Positions 8,491 to 16,935 of a stretch of 47,542 nt of DNA are shown in pieces. The DNA is from an uncultured Sutterella sp. GTDB taxonomy: Bacteria > Pseudomonadota > Gammaproteobacteria > Burkholderiales > Burkholderiaceae_F. The translations under genes were made by a program, and so were the position numbers. The notes under the pieces are model-generated. The model was given only the letters and a program-made list of their open reading frames with translations, made no database searches and was not told the origin of the DNA. Each line of letters starts with the position of its first letter. Positions within the stretch are counted from its first letter, which is position 1. The stretch covers positions 1 to 47,542 of the forward strand of contig UQTE01000018.1 in assembly GCA_900543805.1 (NCBI GenBank). Direction: 5' to 3'.

Positions 8491-8540
8491 AAAAAGAAAA
8501 AACTTCCGTGTCCGTGAAAACTCACGATGCACGGAAGTTT
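8491..8540 (-). terminator. Intrinsic terminator between cmk and rpsA
   Basis: An 11-bp perfect stem (8500-8510 with 8530-8540) is followed on the minus strand by an interrupted T-run (TTTTCTTTTT, positions 8500 down to 8491). It lies 16 bases beyond the cmk stop and 54 bases before the rpsA start, so rpsA is either read through or transcribed from a promoter within 8437-8490. Confidence 0.82.
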
Positions 8541-8556
8541 GTGATTGTACTGCACT

Positions 8557-9219
8557 TTATCGTGCTTCATCCCACCAATCGAGGAGTTTTTTGACGACCT
8601 CCTCGATGCCGAGCGCCGAGGTGTCGAGAAGCTTCGCGTCGGGGGCGGGCTTGAGGGGCGCTTCGGCGCGTTCGCGGTCGCGGCGGTCGCGCTCTTCGAG
8701 GTCGCGGGTCAACGCTTCGCGGTCGGCGGTTTCGCCCCGGGCCTCAAGCTGCAGAGCCCGGCGTTCGGCGCGCACGCGCGCCGAGGCGGTGAGGAAGATC
8801 TTGAGGTCAGCTTCGGGAAAGACGACCGTTCCCATGTCGCGTCCGTCGGCGACGAGGCCCGGCGCCTTCGCGGCGCGGCGCTGCAGATCAAAAAGCGCTT
8901 TGCGCACGCCCGGCACGGCGGCGACGCGGCTCGTCGCGCGGCTCACTTCTTCGGTGCGGATGCGAAGCGTCACGTCTTCGCCGTCAAGGAGGATGCGGCC
9001 CTGCTCAAAGACGGGCGCCATCGAGCTGGCCACCCGCTCGAGCGCTTCGGCGTCGTCAAGCGGCGTCCCGAGCTTCAGGGCGCGATAGGTGGCGAGACGA
9101 TAAAGCGCCCCGCTGTCGAGATAGTGAAATCCGAGTTCGTGCGCGATGCGTTCGGCCACGGTCCCCTTGCCGCTCGCGGCGGGACCGTCGATCGTGATGA
9201 CGCGGACGGATTGTTCCAT
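8557..9219 (-). CDS. cmk: Cytidylate kinase
   Basis: A 220-residue nucleoside monophosphate kinase that turns CMP and dCMP into the diphosphates with ATP. The P-loop GPAASGKGT lies at about residues 12-20, followed by the family's FHYLDSGALYR substrate-binding segment; the DGRDMGTVVFP motif is near 145-155, and the lid region rich in arginine (RDLEERDRRDRERAEAPL) near 180-197. Length is normal for the family. The ATG has AAGGAG six bases upstream. It follows serC after 47 bases and precedes rpsA. In many Burkholderiales the genes pheA, hisC, tyrA and aroA stand between serC and cmk; they are absent here. Confidence 0.96.
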   Translation of the reverse strand: MEQSVRVITIDGPAASGKGTVAERIAHELGFHYLDSGALYRLATYRALKLGTPLDDAEALERVASSMAPVFEQGRILLDGEDVTLRIRTEEVSRATSRVAAVPGVRKALFDLQRRAAKAPGLVADGRDMGTVVFPEADLKIFLTASARVRAERRALQLEARGETADREALTRDLEERDRRDRERAEAPLKPAPDAKLLDTSALGIEEVVKKLLDWWDEAR

Positions 9220-9266
9220 GCTTGTCTCCTTTGTTGAAGGGATTCTTTCGTTGTCACCCGGAATCC

Positions 9267-10331
9267 TCAGGGACGCCAGGCGCGCATAAATTCGGCGAAG
9301 CGCCGCGGGCCTTCGAGCGGCATGGCGTTGTAGAGCGACACGCGAAGGCCGCCCACGCTCGCGTGGCCGGTGAACTGCCGGAAACCCTCGCGCTCGCCCG
9401 CCGCGATGAAGTCGGCGAGGCGCTCCGGATCCCGCAGTCGGAAGGGAACGTTCACGCGGCTTCGGGCCCGCTTCGCCACGGTCGTTTCATAGAGGTCGGG
9501 CCGCTCGTCGAGCGCCTCGTAGAGCAACGCGGAACGCTCAAGCGCGCGACGGTGCATCGCTTCGACGCCCCCTTCGGCGCGCACCCACTTCGCCACGAGA
9601 TCGGCGATGTAGAGCTGAAAGACGGGCGGCGTGTTGGGCATGCTCTTTTCGCGGGCGTAGAGCGACCAATCAAACATCGAAGGCATGTGCGGAAGCAGTC
9701 CGCCCAAAAGATCGCGCCTTGCGATGACGACGGTGAGGCCCGCGGGCGCAAAATTCTTCTGCGCCGCGGCCCAGACGACGCCGTGGCGCGACCAGTCGAT
9801 CGGACGCGTGAGAAAGTTGCTCGACATGTCCGCGACGAGCGGAACGCCTTCGGGCGCCGTCGGAGGCGCCGGAAATTCGACGCCGTGCACCGTTTCGTTG
9901 TCGCAGTAGTAGACGTAGGCGGGATCCTCGGGCCACGAAAGGTCCGAAGTGTCGGGAACGTCTCCCGTCGTGCGCGCGGCCGCTTCGGCGCGGCCGATGC
10001 GCTTGGCCTCTTCGAGGGCCGCCGCGCTCCAGAGTCCCGTCACGAGATAGGCGCCCGTCTTGCCCCGCAAGAGGTTCGCAGGCACCATCGCGAACTGCGT
10101 GCGCCCGCCGCCCTGCGTGAAGAAGATCTCGAACTCCTCGGGAATCGAGAGAAGCCCGCGAAGTTCTTCGGTGAGGGATTCGACGATCGCCTCGACGGCG
10201 TGCGTGCGGTGCGACATCTCCACGATCGAGGCGCCGAGTCCGCGGTAGTCGAGAAACTCCTTCTGCGCGGCTTCGAGTACGGAATGGGGCAGCATCCCGG
10301 GACCGGCGGAAAAATTCCAAATCTGCGGCAT
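9267..10331 (-). CDS. serC: Phosphoserine aminotransferase
   Basis: A 354-residue PLP-dependent class V aminotransferase that makes 3-phosphoserine from 3-phosphohydroxypyruvate and also serves pyridoxal phosphate synthesis. NFSAGPGMLP is near residue 6, the phosphate-binding GGGRTQFAM near 74, the conserved ADMSSNF near 167, and the PLP lysine is Lys192 in AAAQKNFAPAGL. The family more often has QKNIGPAG, so Phe is a small variation. I chose the ATG at 10331, preceded by GAGGAAGGAAG; the frame extends upstream but reads into a hairpin. It follows gyrA after 71 bases, the order known from the burkholderial supraoperon. Confidence 0.95.
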   Translation of the reverse strand: MPQIWNFSAGPGMLPHSVLEAAQKEFLDYRGLGASIVEMSHRTHAVEAIVESLTEELRGLLSIPEEFEIFFTQGGGRTQFAMVPANLLRGKTGAYLVTGLWSAAALEEAKRIGRAEAAARTTGDVPDTSDLSWPEDPAYVYYCDNETVHGVEFPAPPTAPEGVPLVADMSSNFLTRPIDWSRHGVVWAAAQKNFAPAGLTVVIARRDLLGGLLPHMPSMFDWSLYAREKSMPNTPPVFQLYIADLVAKWVRAEGGVEAMHRRALERSALLYEALDERPDLYETTVAKRARSRVNVPFRLRDPERLADFIAAGEREGFRQFTGHASVGGLRVSLYNAMPLEGPRRFAEFMRAWRP

Positions 10332-10343
10332 TTCTTCCTTCCT

Positions 10344-10395
10344 CTCAGCAGAAACGGACACGTCGTCCGTGTCCGTCTCCACCAAGACTGCTGAG
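10344..10395 (-). repeat. Nested inverted repeat between gyrA and serC
   Basis: An inner perfect stem ACGGACAC/GTGTCCGT (10354-10361 with 10369-10376) is enclosed by an outer pair CTCAGCAG/CTGCTGAG (10344-10351 with 10388-10395). It fills most of the 71-base gap between gyrA and serC. No T-run follows on the minus strand, so it is not a standard terminator; it may stabilise the gyrA message end or affect serC translation, whose ribosome site begins right after it. Confidence 0.6.
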
Positions 10396-10402
10396 AAGTT
10401 CG

Positions 10403-13183
10403 TCAGTCTTTCGACGAATCCTCCGCGACTTCCTCTTCGGCGTCGTCCGCCGGGGCTTCGTCTTCGACGGGGTCCTCCACCGTCGGATCCTCGGCCTCTT
10501 CGTGACGGACGGCCTCGAGTTCGGCCGCGTCCAGATCGAGTCGTTCGTAATCGTCCTCGTCGGCTTCGTCGGCCGTGCGTTCGACGCGGCGCAGCGAGAC
10601 GAGCTTTTCACCTTCTTCCACGCGCAGGAGACGCACACCCTTCGCAAAGCGGCTGTAGACGGGCACTTCGGAAGCGCGCGTGCGGATGACCTTGCCGACC
10701 GTCGAGAGGATCATGATGTCGTCGGAATCCTCCACGGCGATCGCCGAGACGACGCGGCCGTTTCGTTCGGACGGCTTGATGCCGCGCAGACCCATGCCGT
10801 TGCGGCGCTGCAGGCGGAAGTCCGAAATCGGCACGCGCTTGCCGTAGCCGTTTTCCGTCACGATGAGCACGTTGCGTCTCTCATCGTTCGAGACGATCAT
10901 CGCCACGATTTCCGATCCTTCGGGGAGGCGCATGCCGCCCACGCCGTGGGAGACGCGTCCCATGGAGCGGACGTCGGAGTCGGCGAAGCGGATGCACATG
11001 CCCGTGTCGTTGACGAGCATGACGGTGCTCTCTTCCTTGGCGAGCGCAACGGACACGAGGTATTCGCCCTCGTTGAGGACCGTTGCGATCAGGCCCGTCT
11101 TCAGACGGCTGCCGCGGAAGTTCGAGAGGAGCACCTTCTTGACCGTGCCCTGGTTCGTCGCCATGAAGACGTGCAGATCGTCGGTGAACTCCTGAATCGG
11201 GAGCATGAAGCTGATCTTCTCCCCTTCCTCGAGCGGAAGGAGATTGACGATCGGACGGCCGCGCGCGCTCGACTTCCCTTCGGGCAGACGGAAGACGTCG
11301 AGGGCGTAGACCTTCGCGCCCGTCGTGAAGCACAGGATGATGTCGTGCGAATTCGCAATGAAGAGTTCCTCCACCGCGTCGTCGTGCGTCATTTCCTGCA
11401 CCTTGCGGCCCTTGCCGCCGCGGCGCTGCGCGTTGTAGTCGGCCACTTCCTGGCTCTTGACGAAGCCGTCGCGCGAAAGCGTGACGACCATGCGGCGGTT
11501 CGGAATCAGGTCGCGCTCGTCGAAGTTCGGATCGCCGAGGACGTCGATCGTCGAGCGGCGTTCGTCGCCGTACTCCTCGCTGATTTCCTTCAGTTCGTCG
11601 CCGATGATCGCGTTGACGCGTTCCGGACGGGCCAGGATGTCGAGGAGGTCGATGATGTTGTCCATCGTCGCGTGGTAGTCGTTGCGCACGCGTTCCTGTT
11701 CGAGCCCCGTCAAGCGGCGCAGATTCATCGCGAGGATGTTTTCAATCTGCACCTTCGTGAGGAGATAGGTGCCGTCTTCGCGAAGACCGCGGCCGAATTC
11801 CATGCCGTCGGGATAGCGCTTCGAAGAGAGCGCACCCGCGCGGGCGACGAGTTCGCGGGCGAATTCCGCGGGCCAGGCGCGTTCATAGAGCGCCGTCGTC
11901 GCTTCTTCGGGCGTCTTCGACGCGCGGATGATGCGGATGAATTCGTCGAGGTTCGCGAGCGCCACGGCCTGACCTTCGAGGATGTGACCGGCGTCGCGGG
12001 CCTTGCGCAGACGGAAGACCGTGCGGCGCGTCACCACTTCGCGACGGTGCGCGATGAAGTGTTCGATGAGTTCCTTCAGGTTGAGGAGCATCGGCTGCCC
12101 GTCGACGAGGGCGACCATGTTCATCCCGAAGGAGGACTGCATGGCCGTGAGCTTGTAGAGGTTGTTGAGAACCACCTCGGGCATGGCGCCCTGCTTGAGG
12201 TCGATGCAGATGCGGATCTGTTCGGTCGACTCGTCGCGCATCTCGGAGATGCCTTCGAGCTTCTTTTCGCGAACGAGTTCGTGCATGCGCTCGTAAAGCG
12301 CACGCTTGTTGATCATGTAGGGGATCTCGTCGACGACGATGCGGGTGCGGTCCTTGCGGGCGCCCCACTCCTCGAGGTGCGTGCGCGCGCGGATGACGAC
12401 GCGCCCGCGGCCCGTGCGGTAGCCCTGATGCACTTCGGAAAGGCCGAAGATGATCCCGCCCGTCGGGAAGTCGGGCGCGGGCATGAGGGGAATGAGGTCG
12501 TCCACCGAGCACTCGGGGTGTTCGAGGCAGTAGAGGCAGGCGTCGATCGTTTCGCGCACGTTGTGCGGCGGAATGTTCGTCGCCATGCCCACGGCGATGC
12601 CCGAAGAGCCGTTCACGAGCAACTGCGGCAGGCGGGTCGGCAGGACCACGGGCTCCATTTCGGAATTGTCGAAGTTGGGCGTGAAGTCGACCGTTTCCTC
12701 GTTGATGTCGGCGAGCGTCGTCGAGGCGATCTTTTCGAGGCGGACTTCGGTGTAACGCATGGCGGCGGGATTGTCGCCGTCGATCGAGCCGAAGTTCCCC
12801 TGACCGTCCACGAGCGGGTAGCGCATCGAGAAGTTCTGCGCGAGGCGCACGATCGTCATGTAGGCCGCCAAGTCGCCGTGCGGATGGTACTTACCGAGCA
12901 CTTCCCCCACGACGCGGGCCGCCTTCTTGTGCGGATTGTTGTGCGTATTCTTGATCTCGTGCATCGCGTAGAGAACGCGGCGATGCACGGGTTTCAAACC
13001 GTCGCGGACATCGGGCAGCGCGCGGCCCACGATCACGCTCATGGCGTAGTCGAGGTAGGAGCGCTTCATCTCCGTCTCGAGCGAAACGGGGAGCAGTTCC
13101 CGAGCGATGGCGTTGGCGGGCGAAGGCGACTCCTCGGCCGCTTCCGGCGTCAACCCGTCATCGTTGTCAGTGATCTCATCCAT
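10403..13183 (-). CDS. gyrA: DNA gyrase subunit A, with altered quinolone-contact residues
   Basis: A 926-residue type II topoisomerase subunit that, with GyrB, introduces negative supercoils. The breakage-reunion domain has the catalytic tyrosine Tyr144 ([10 protein letters not shown]). The C-terminal beta-pinwheel has the GyrA box QRRGGKG, which marks gyrase rather than topoisomerase IV, and the protein ends in a very acidic tail. I chose the ATG at 13183, preceded by GAGG. The quinolone region reads [17 protein letters not shown]: Leu105 and Met109 stand where E. coli has Ser83 and Asp87, with the same 39-residue distance to the tyrosine. The codons are TTG (12869-12871) and ATG (12857-12859). 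These two residues anchor the water-metal bridge to fluoroquinolones, so low drug sensitivity is predicted. It lies upstream of serC, cmk and rpsA. Confidence 0.97.
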   Translation of the reverse strand: MDEITDNDDGLTPEAAEESPSPANAIARELLPVSLETEMKRSYLDYAMSVIVGRALPDVRDGLKPVHRRVLYAMHEIKNTHNNPHKKAARVVGEVLGKYHPHGDLAAYMTIVRLAQNFSMRYPLVDGQGNFGSIDGDNPAAMRYTEVRLEKIASTTLADINEETVDFTPNFDNSEMEPVVLPTRLPQLLVNGSSGIAVGMATNIPPHNVRETIDACLYCLEHPECSVDDLIPLMPAPDFPTGGIIFGLSEVHQGYRTGRGRVVIRARTHLEEWGARKDRTRIVVDEIPYMINKRALYERMHELVREKKLEGISEMRDESTEQIRICIDLKQGAMPEVVLNNLYKLTAMQSSFGMNMVALVDGQPMLLNLKELIEHFIAHRREVVTRRTVFRLRKARDAGHILEGQAVALANLDEFIRIIRASKTPEEATTALYERAWPAEFARELVARAGALSSKRYPDGMEFGRGLREDGTYLLTKVQIENILAMNLRRLTGLEQERVRNDYHATMDNIIDLLDILARPERVNAIIGDELKEISEEYGDERRSTIDVLGDPNFDERDLIPNRRMVVTLSRDGFVKSQEVADYNAQRRGGKGRKVQEMTHDDAVEELFIANSHDIILCFTTGAKVYALDVFRLPEGKSSARGRPIVNLLPLEEGEKISFMLPIQEFTDDLHVFMATNQGTVKKVLLSNFRGSRLKTGLIATVLNEGEYLVSVALAKEESTVMLVNDTGMCIRFADSDVRSMGRVSHGVGGMRLPEGSEIVAMIVSNDERRNVLIVTENGYGKRVPISDFRLQRRNGMGLRGIKPSERNGRVVSAIAVEDSDDIMILSTVGKVIRTRASEVPVYSRFAKGVRLLRVEEGEKLVSLRRVERTADEADEDDYERLDLDAAELEAVRHEEAEDPTVEDPVEDEAPADDAEEEVAEDSSKD

Positions 13184-13460
13184 TCGGAAAGCCTCAGTGA
13201 ATGTAGTGAAGAAAGCCGTTTTCTGCCCTCTCGGCCGGAACGGAACCCTCTCCAGAGAAGGCGCGTTCCGCGGCAAACGGTCTGTTCGTTGTTCTTCGGA
13301 CCTTTCGTCCGAAACGCGCCACGGCGGGCGCACGCGGCGGTCCGTCGTCCGAGCGCATCGGACGGCGCGGCGCCGAAAAGCGAGAGATCGTCTATTGTAT
13401 CAGGATGGCGCTTCCTTGCCTTGTTAGAATGCCCGCCACAATTTCTTTCTCTCTTGCATC

Positions 13461-14786
13461 ATGGACACTCTCTACACCGTTCTCGAACCCGATTGGCTTT
13501 TGCCGATCGTGCCGAAAAATGTTCTCCACACCGGGTACAGCCTCGTCATGCGCGGCGACCGCATCGAAGCGCTCCTCCCGAGGGAAGAGGCCCGTGCGCG
13601 CCACCCCGAAGCCCGCTTCGTCCCCCTGCCCGGACACATTCTCCTGCCGGGCTTCGTGAATCTGCACAGCCACGCGGCGATGAACCTCGTGCGCGGCCTC
13701 GGCGCTGACCTTCCGCTCATGGACTGGCTCACGACCAAGATCTGGCCGGCCGAAGGCAAGCTCATGAGCCCCGAATTCGTCGAGGAAGGCTCTCGGCTCG
13801 CCGGCCTCGAAATGCTCTCGGGCGGCGTCACGACGACGTCGGACCACTACTTCTTCCCGCTCTCGGCCGCGAAGGGCCTGCGCCGCGCGGGCCTTCGCGC
13901 CGCCGTGTCGGCCTTCATCATCGGCTTCCCCTCGGCCTACGCCAAGAACGACGGGGAATACCTCGAAAAGATGGAGGAAACGATTCTCGCCGTGCGCGAC
14001 GCGGGCGATCCCCTCGTCACGGCGACGGTGGCGCCGCACGCGCCCTACACGGTGTCGGACGATTCGCTTCGCCGCTGCGCGGAAATCTCCGAGCGCTACA
14101 ACCTGCCCGTTCACATGCACGTGCATGAAACGGCCGTCGAGGTGTCGGACTCCGTGCGCGACCACGGCGTGCGCCCGCTCGCGCGTCTTGACCGCCTCGG
14201 TCTCGTCAACGACCGCCTCGTCGCCGTGCACGGCGTGCACTTCAACGACGAGGAAATCGCGCTCCTTGCCGAACGCGGCGCCTCGATGTGCCACTGTCCG
14301 GCCTCGAACCTGAAGCTCGCCTCGGGCTTCGCCCCCGTCGTGAAGTTTCTCAAGGCGGGCGTGAACGTCGGGATCGGAACGGACGGCGCGGCTTCGAACG
14401 ACAAACTCGATCTTCTCGGCGACACGCGCATCGCGGGGATGCTCGCCAAGGCGGTCGCGGGCGACACGACGAGCGCCACGGTCGCCGACATGCTCGAAGC
14501 GGCCACCCTCGGCGGCGCGCGCGCCCTGCATCTCGACCATGAAATCGGGTCGCTCGAAGCGGGCAAGGCCGCCGACCTCGTCGCCGTCGACCTCTCGAGC
14601 GTCGAAAGCCTGCCGACCTTCGATCCGGCCGCGCAGCTTCTCTATGCGTCGGGACGCGAACACGTCACCCACGTGTGGGTGGCGGGACGACTCCTCGTCG
14701 AGAAAAAGGCAACGATTCGTTACGACGGCGCCGACCTCTCGGAAACCGTGCGTGAGTCCGCAAAGCATTGGGCCTCACGCCTTTAA
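13461..14786 (+). CDS. MtaD-like amidohydrolase (5'-methylthioadenosine/S-adenosylhomocysteine deaminase family)
   Basis: A 441-residue enzyme of the TRZ/ATZ branch of the amidohydrolases. Family members deaminate 5'-methylthioadenosine, S-adenosylhomocysteine or guanine-like rings, releasing ammonia. The metal ligands are visible: HSH at residues 69-71, His220 in HMHVHET with the adjacent Glu223, His260 region (HGVHF), and Asp308 in GTDGAASND. The protein is soluble, without a signal peptide. The start ATG lacks a clear Shine-Dalgarno sequence; the gene is divergent from gyrA with a spacer of 277 bases. In Burkholderiales a TRZ/ATZ hydrolase often stands next to ubiG and gph; here ubiG is absent. 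The exact substrate cannot be read from the sequence. Confidence 0.85.
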   Translation: MDTLYTVLEPDWLLPIVPKNVLHTGYSLVMRGDRIEALLPREEARARHPEARFVPLPGHILLPGFVNLHSHAAMNLVRGLGADLPLMDWLTTKIWPAEGKLMSPEFVEEGSRLAGLEMLSGGVTTTSDHYFFPLSAAKGLRRAGLRAAVSAFIIGFPSAYAKNDGEYLEKMEETILAVRDAGDPLVTATVAPHAPYTVSDDSLRRCAEISERYNLPVHMHVHETAVEVSDSVRDHGVRPLARLDRLGLVNDRLVAVHGVHFNDEEIALLAERGASMCHCPASNLKLASGFAPVVKFLKAGVNVGIGTDGAASNDKLDLLGDTRIAGMLAKAVAGDTTSATVADMLEAATLGGARALHLDHEIGSLEAGKAADLVAVDLSSVESLPTFDPAAQLLYASGREHVTHVWVAGRLLVEKKATIRYDGADLSETVRESAKHWASRL

Positions 14787-15028
14787 TGATTCGGGCCGAG
14801 AAGCTTTTATCGGCATTATCCCTGAGAAGCTTCCTTTAAACGATTGCGGCGCGCTGATTTCGTCGGGCGGATCCTCTATACTCCTCAATGAAGAATTCCC
14901 ATTCTTTCCGTTGGAGAATCTCCCAGAGTTTTTACGGAGTCCCCCGACGTATCCAGCACTGCCGGTGATTTGTAGTCTGTACCACAATCGATAAGGCGTT
15001 TGCATTTAACAATAAAGGATGTGTGTTT
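14787..15028 (+). promoter_or_regulatory. Probable promoter and leader region of the OmpA-domain gene
   Basis: No gene is seen. A candidate -10 box TATACT lies at 14877-14882 without a good -35 match. The leader has two copies of GAGAAGCTT near 14810 and 14824. AAAGGA at 15014-15019 serves as ribosome site for the ATG at 15029. The strong codon bias of the downstream gene suggests a strong promoter, but its exact place is uncertain. Confidence 0.4.
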
Positions 15029-15685
15029 ATGAAGACCTCCGTCAAACTTAGCGGCATCGTTGCTGCGCTCATGCTTGCCGTTTCCGGCGCCGCCATGTCG
15101 GCCGAACAGGTGAGCCCCTACGTCCACTCCTCCGACGGCAAGATCGTCAAGTCCGGCTACGGCCTCTGCTACCGTACCGGTTTCTGGACCCCCGCCCTCG
15201 CCCAGGCGAGCGGTGACGGCTGCAACTGCGACGCCGACATTCTCGGCGAAGCCTGCGTTGAACCCGCTCCGGTCGTCCAGAAGGCTCCGGAAAAGGTTAC
15301 GCTCTCGGCCGACACGCTCTTTGCCTACAACAAGGCCGACCTCAAGGCTGAAGGCGAAGCCGCTCTCGACGAACTCGTCTCGAAGATCGCCGGCGTGGAC
15401 GTTGAAGTCATCGTTACGACGGGTTATGCCGACCGCATCGGTTCCGACAAGTTCAACCTCGAACTCTCGCAGCGTCGTGCCGAATCCGTGAAGGCCTACC
15501 TCGTTTCGAAGGGCGTTGACGCCTCCCTGATCCAGGCTGAAGGCCGCGGCGAAGCCGACCCGGTCGTCAACTGCCCGGATCCGACCCGCAACGGTGAAAT
15601 CAAGAACTTCCGTCAGCTCATCCAGTGCCTGGCTCCGAACCGCCGCGCGGTGGTCGAAGTCTCGGGTACCCGTCCTGCGGAATAA
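15029..15685 (+). CDS. OmpA-family peptidoglycan-binding protein (no beta-barrel)
   Basis: A 218-residue exported protein. The N-terminus has a signal peptide with a hydrophobic core and cleavage probably after SGAAMSA. A short cysteine-containing linker (LCYRTG, CNCDAD, EACVEP) follows, then a C-terminal OmpA domain from about residue 90. The meso-diaminopimelate-binding aspartate and arginine of the family are present (GYADRIG and LSQRRAES). There is no transmembrane barrel, so it probably sits in the periplasm and ties the outer envelope to peptidoglycan; burkholderial OmpA next to gyrA has this same short form. I preferred the ATG at 15029, with AAAGGA nine bases upstream, over the GTG two codons earlier. 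The pronounced use of preferred codons suggests a very abundant protein. A strong terminator follows. Confidence 0.9.
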   Translation: MKTSVKLSGIVAALMLAVSGAAMSAEQVSPYVHSSDGKIVKSGYGLCYRTGFWTPALAQASGDGCNCDADILGEACVEPAPVVQKAPEKVTLSADTLFAYNKADLKAEGEAALDELVSKIAGVDVEVIVTTGYADRIGSDKFNLELSQRRAESVKAYLVSKGVDASLIQAEGRGEADPVVNCPDPTRNGEIKNFRQLIQCLAPNRRAVVEVSGTRPAE

Positions 15686-15708
15686 TCCCGATCACTGAGA
15701 TCTGATCG

Positions 15709-15736
15709 AAGGCCCCCGTTTCGTCGGGGGCCTTTT
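15709..15736 (+). terminator. Terminator of the OmpA-family gene
   Basis: Stem AAGGCCCCCG/CGGGGGCCTT (15709-15718 with 15725-15734) is followed by a T-run. It lies 24 bases after the stop codon. Confidence 0.92.
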
Positions 15737-15824
15737 CGTATCCACCGCCACCCGTCCCGATTTCCACTACACTAGCCCACGTCCGCCGGTTCCCTCCCGG
15801 CGTTAGCGAATCATTCCAGACATC

Positions 15825-16499
15825 ATGTCCGACAAAGCCCCCACCTTTCTCTTTGATTTGGACGGCACGCTCGTGGATTCGGCCCCCGACCTCGTGGCGG
15901 CCATCAACGAAACGCGCCGCGACGAAGGTCTCTCTCCCGTTCCCTACGAAGCGATCCGGATCTACGCGAGCAAGGGGGCGCCGGGCCTCCTTCGCGCCGC
16001 CTACGGGATCGAACGCGACGATCCCACCTTTGCGGACCGTCGAGAACGCTTTCTGCGCCACTACGGCGACTCGGGCTTCACGGGCTCGAAACTCTATACG
16101 GGCATCGAAGAAATGCTCCGTACGTTGAAGGAGAGCGGTTGGCGGCTCGGCGTCGTCACGAACAAGGTGGAGCCCCTCGCTCATCCCCTTTGCGAACGGC
16201 TCGGCCTCATGAAGTATCTCGACCTCGTGATCGGAAGCGACCACGAAGGCTGCGCCATGAAGCCCTCTCCCTCGATGCTCCTCAAGGCCATGGAGATCCT
16301 GCAGTCCGACCCGCACGGGACCTTCTACGCCGGGGACGACCCGCGCGACGTCGAAGCGGCCAAGGCCGCCTCGATTCCCTGCGCCGCCTGCGCCTGGGGC
16401 TACATTCACACGGCCGTCGAGAGCTGGGGGGCGAACTTCATCGCCGAAACGCCCGAAGACCTTTCGACCTGGGCGATCATTCACGGCGCATCATTTTGA
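15825..16499 (+). CDS. gph: Phosphoglycolate phosphatase (HAD family)
   Basis: A 224-residue haloacid dehalogenase-type phosphatase that removes phosphate from 2-phosphoglycolate, a by-product of DNA repair. Motif I FDLDGTLVDS is near residues 10-19 with the nucleophile aspartate, motif II is VVTNK near 111, and motif IV is GDDPRDVEAAKAA near 171, with the two acidic residues that bind magnesium. The alpha-helical cap lies between motifs I and II. In many Burkholderiales gph follows ubiG after ompA; ubiG is absent here and gph follows the OmpA gene directly. Other HAD sugar phosphatases look alike, so the substrate rests on family and context. Confidence 0.88.
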   Translation: MSDKAPTFLFDLDGTLVDSAPDLVAAINETRRDEGLSPVPYEAIRIYASKGAPGLLRAAYGIERDDPTFADRRERFLRHYGDSGFTGSKLYTGIEEMLRTLKESGWRLGVVTNKVEPLAHPLCERLGLMKYLDLVIGSDHEGCAMKPSPSMLLKAMEILQSDPHGTFYAGDDPRDVEAAKAASIPCAACAWGYIHTAVESWGANFIAETPEDLSTWAIIHGASF

Positions 16500-16510
16500 T
16501 GCACGATCGA

Positions 16511-16533
16511 GCAAAAAGCGGTTTGCTTTTTGC
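16511..16533 (+). terminator. Hairpin after gph overlapping the tmRNA promoter
   Basis: Stem GCAAAAAGC/GCTTTTTGC (16511-16519 with 16525-16533) starts 11 bases after the gph stop. The T5 tract is inside the stem rather than after it, so terminator strength is uncertain. The -35 box of the tmRNA promoter lies within its right arm. Confidence 0.5.
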
Positions 16534-16551
16534 GCGCATCTTTCCTATACT
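16523..16551 (+). promoter_or_regulatory. Sigma-70 promoter of the tmRNA gene
   Basis: TTGCTT (16523-16528) and TATACT (16546-16551) are separated by 17 bases. The expected start is around 16558, some nine bases before the mature 5' end of tmRNA. Spacing and -10 match are good; the -35 is moderate. Confidence 0.7.
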
Positions 16552-16566
16552 TCAAAATCCACATAC

Positions 16567-16928
16567 GGGGGCGCCTTGGTTTCGACGGGGACGCGGACGC
16601 TGTATGGGGCATGTCGAGGTGCAGTCACCTCGTAAATCCGCTGCAAACCAATAAACGCCAACAACAAGCGTTTCGCCCTCGCCGCCTAATTGGCGAGGTG
16701 CTGCACCGGCTGGTCTCTGGGTCGGGTCAGGCAACTGACGGCAGCATCATCTGACAGAGTCTAGGTCCCGCAGGCGTCGCCGATGCGGGTCCGAAATCAA
16801 GGCGACTGGTCCGCAATCGGCCCGCCGATCGGCAGGGTTGCGGACAAGATCCAAATCATTCGGCTAAGCATGTAGAACCAACAGAAAAAGGTTTCCGGAC
16901 GCGGGTTCAACTCCCGCCGCCTCCACCA
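16567..16928 (+). ncRNA. ssrA: Transfer-messenger RNA (tmRNA)
   Basis: A single-piece tmRNA of 362 bases, which with SmpB rescues stalled ribosomes and tags the unfinished protein. The acceptor stem pairs GGGGGCG (16567-16573) with CGCCTCC before ACCA at the 3' end, with one G-U pair. The T-arm has GGTTCAACTCC, and the conserved CTAAGCATGTAG lies just before it. The tag frame runs 16657-16689: GCC AAC AAC AAG CGT TTC GCC CTC GCC GCC TAA, giving ANNKRFALAA. Most betaproteobacterial tags I know read like ANDERFALAA, so Asn-Lys in place of Asp-Glu makes this tag more basic at the front while keeping the ALAA degradation end. It is followed by a terminator. Confidence 0.97.
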
Positions 16929-16935
16929 AACACCA

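Noticed and set aside
8437..8532. Longer start for ribosomal protein S1 at 8532
   Set aside because: The extra 32 residues are encoded by the terminator hairpin and spacer and match no S1 protein.
10502..13708. A 1068-codon plus-strand frame opposite gyrA
   Set aside because: It is the antisense of gyrA in a GC-rich genome where the complementary frame stays open. The product is His- and Asp-rich with no domain, while the minus strand encodes a full gyrase.
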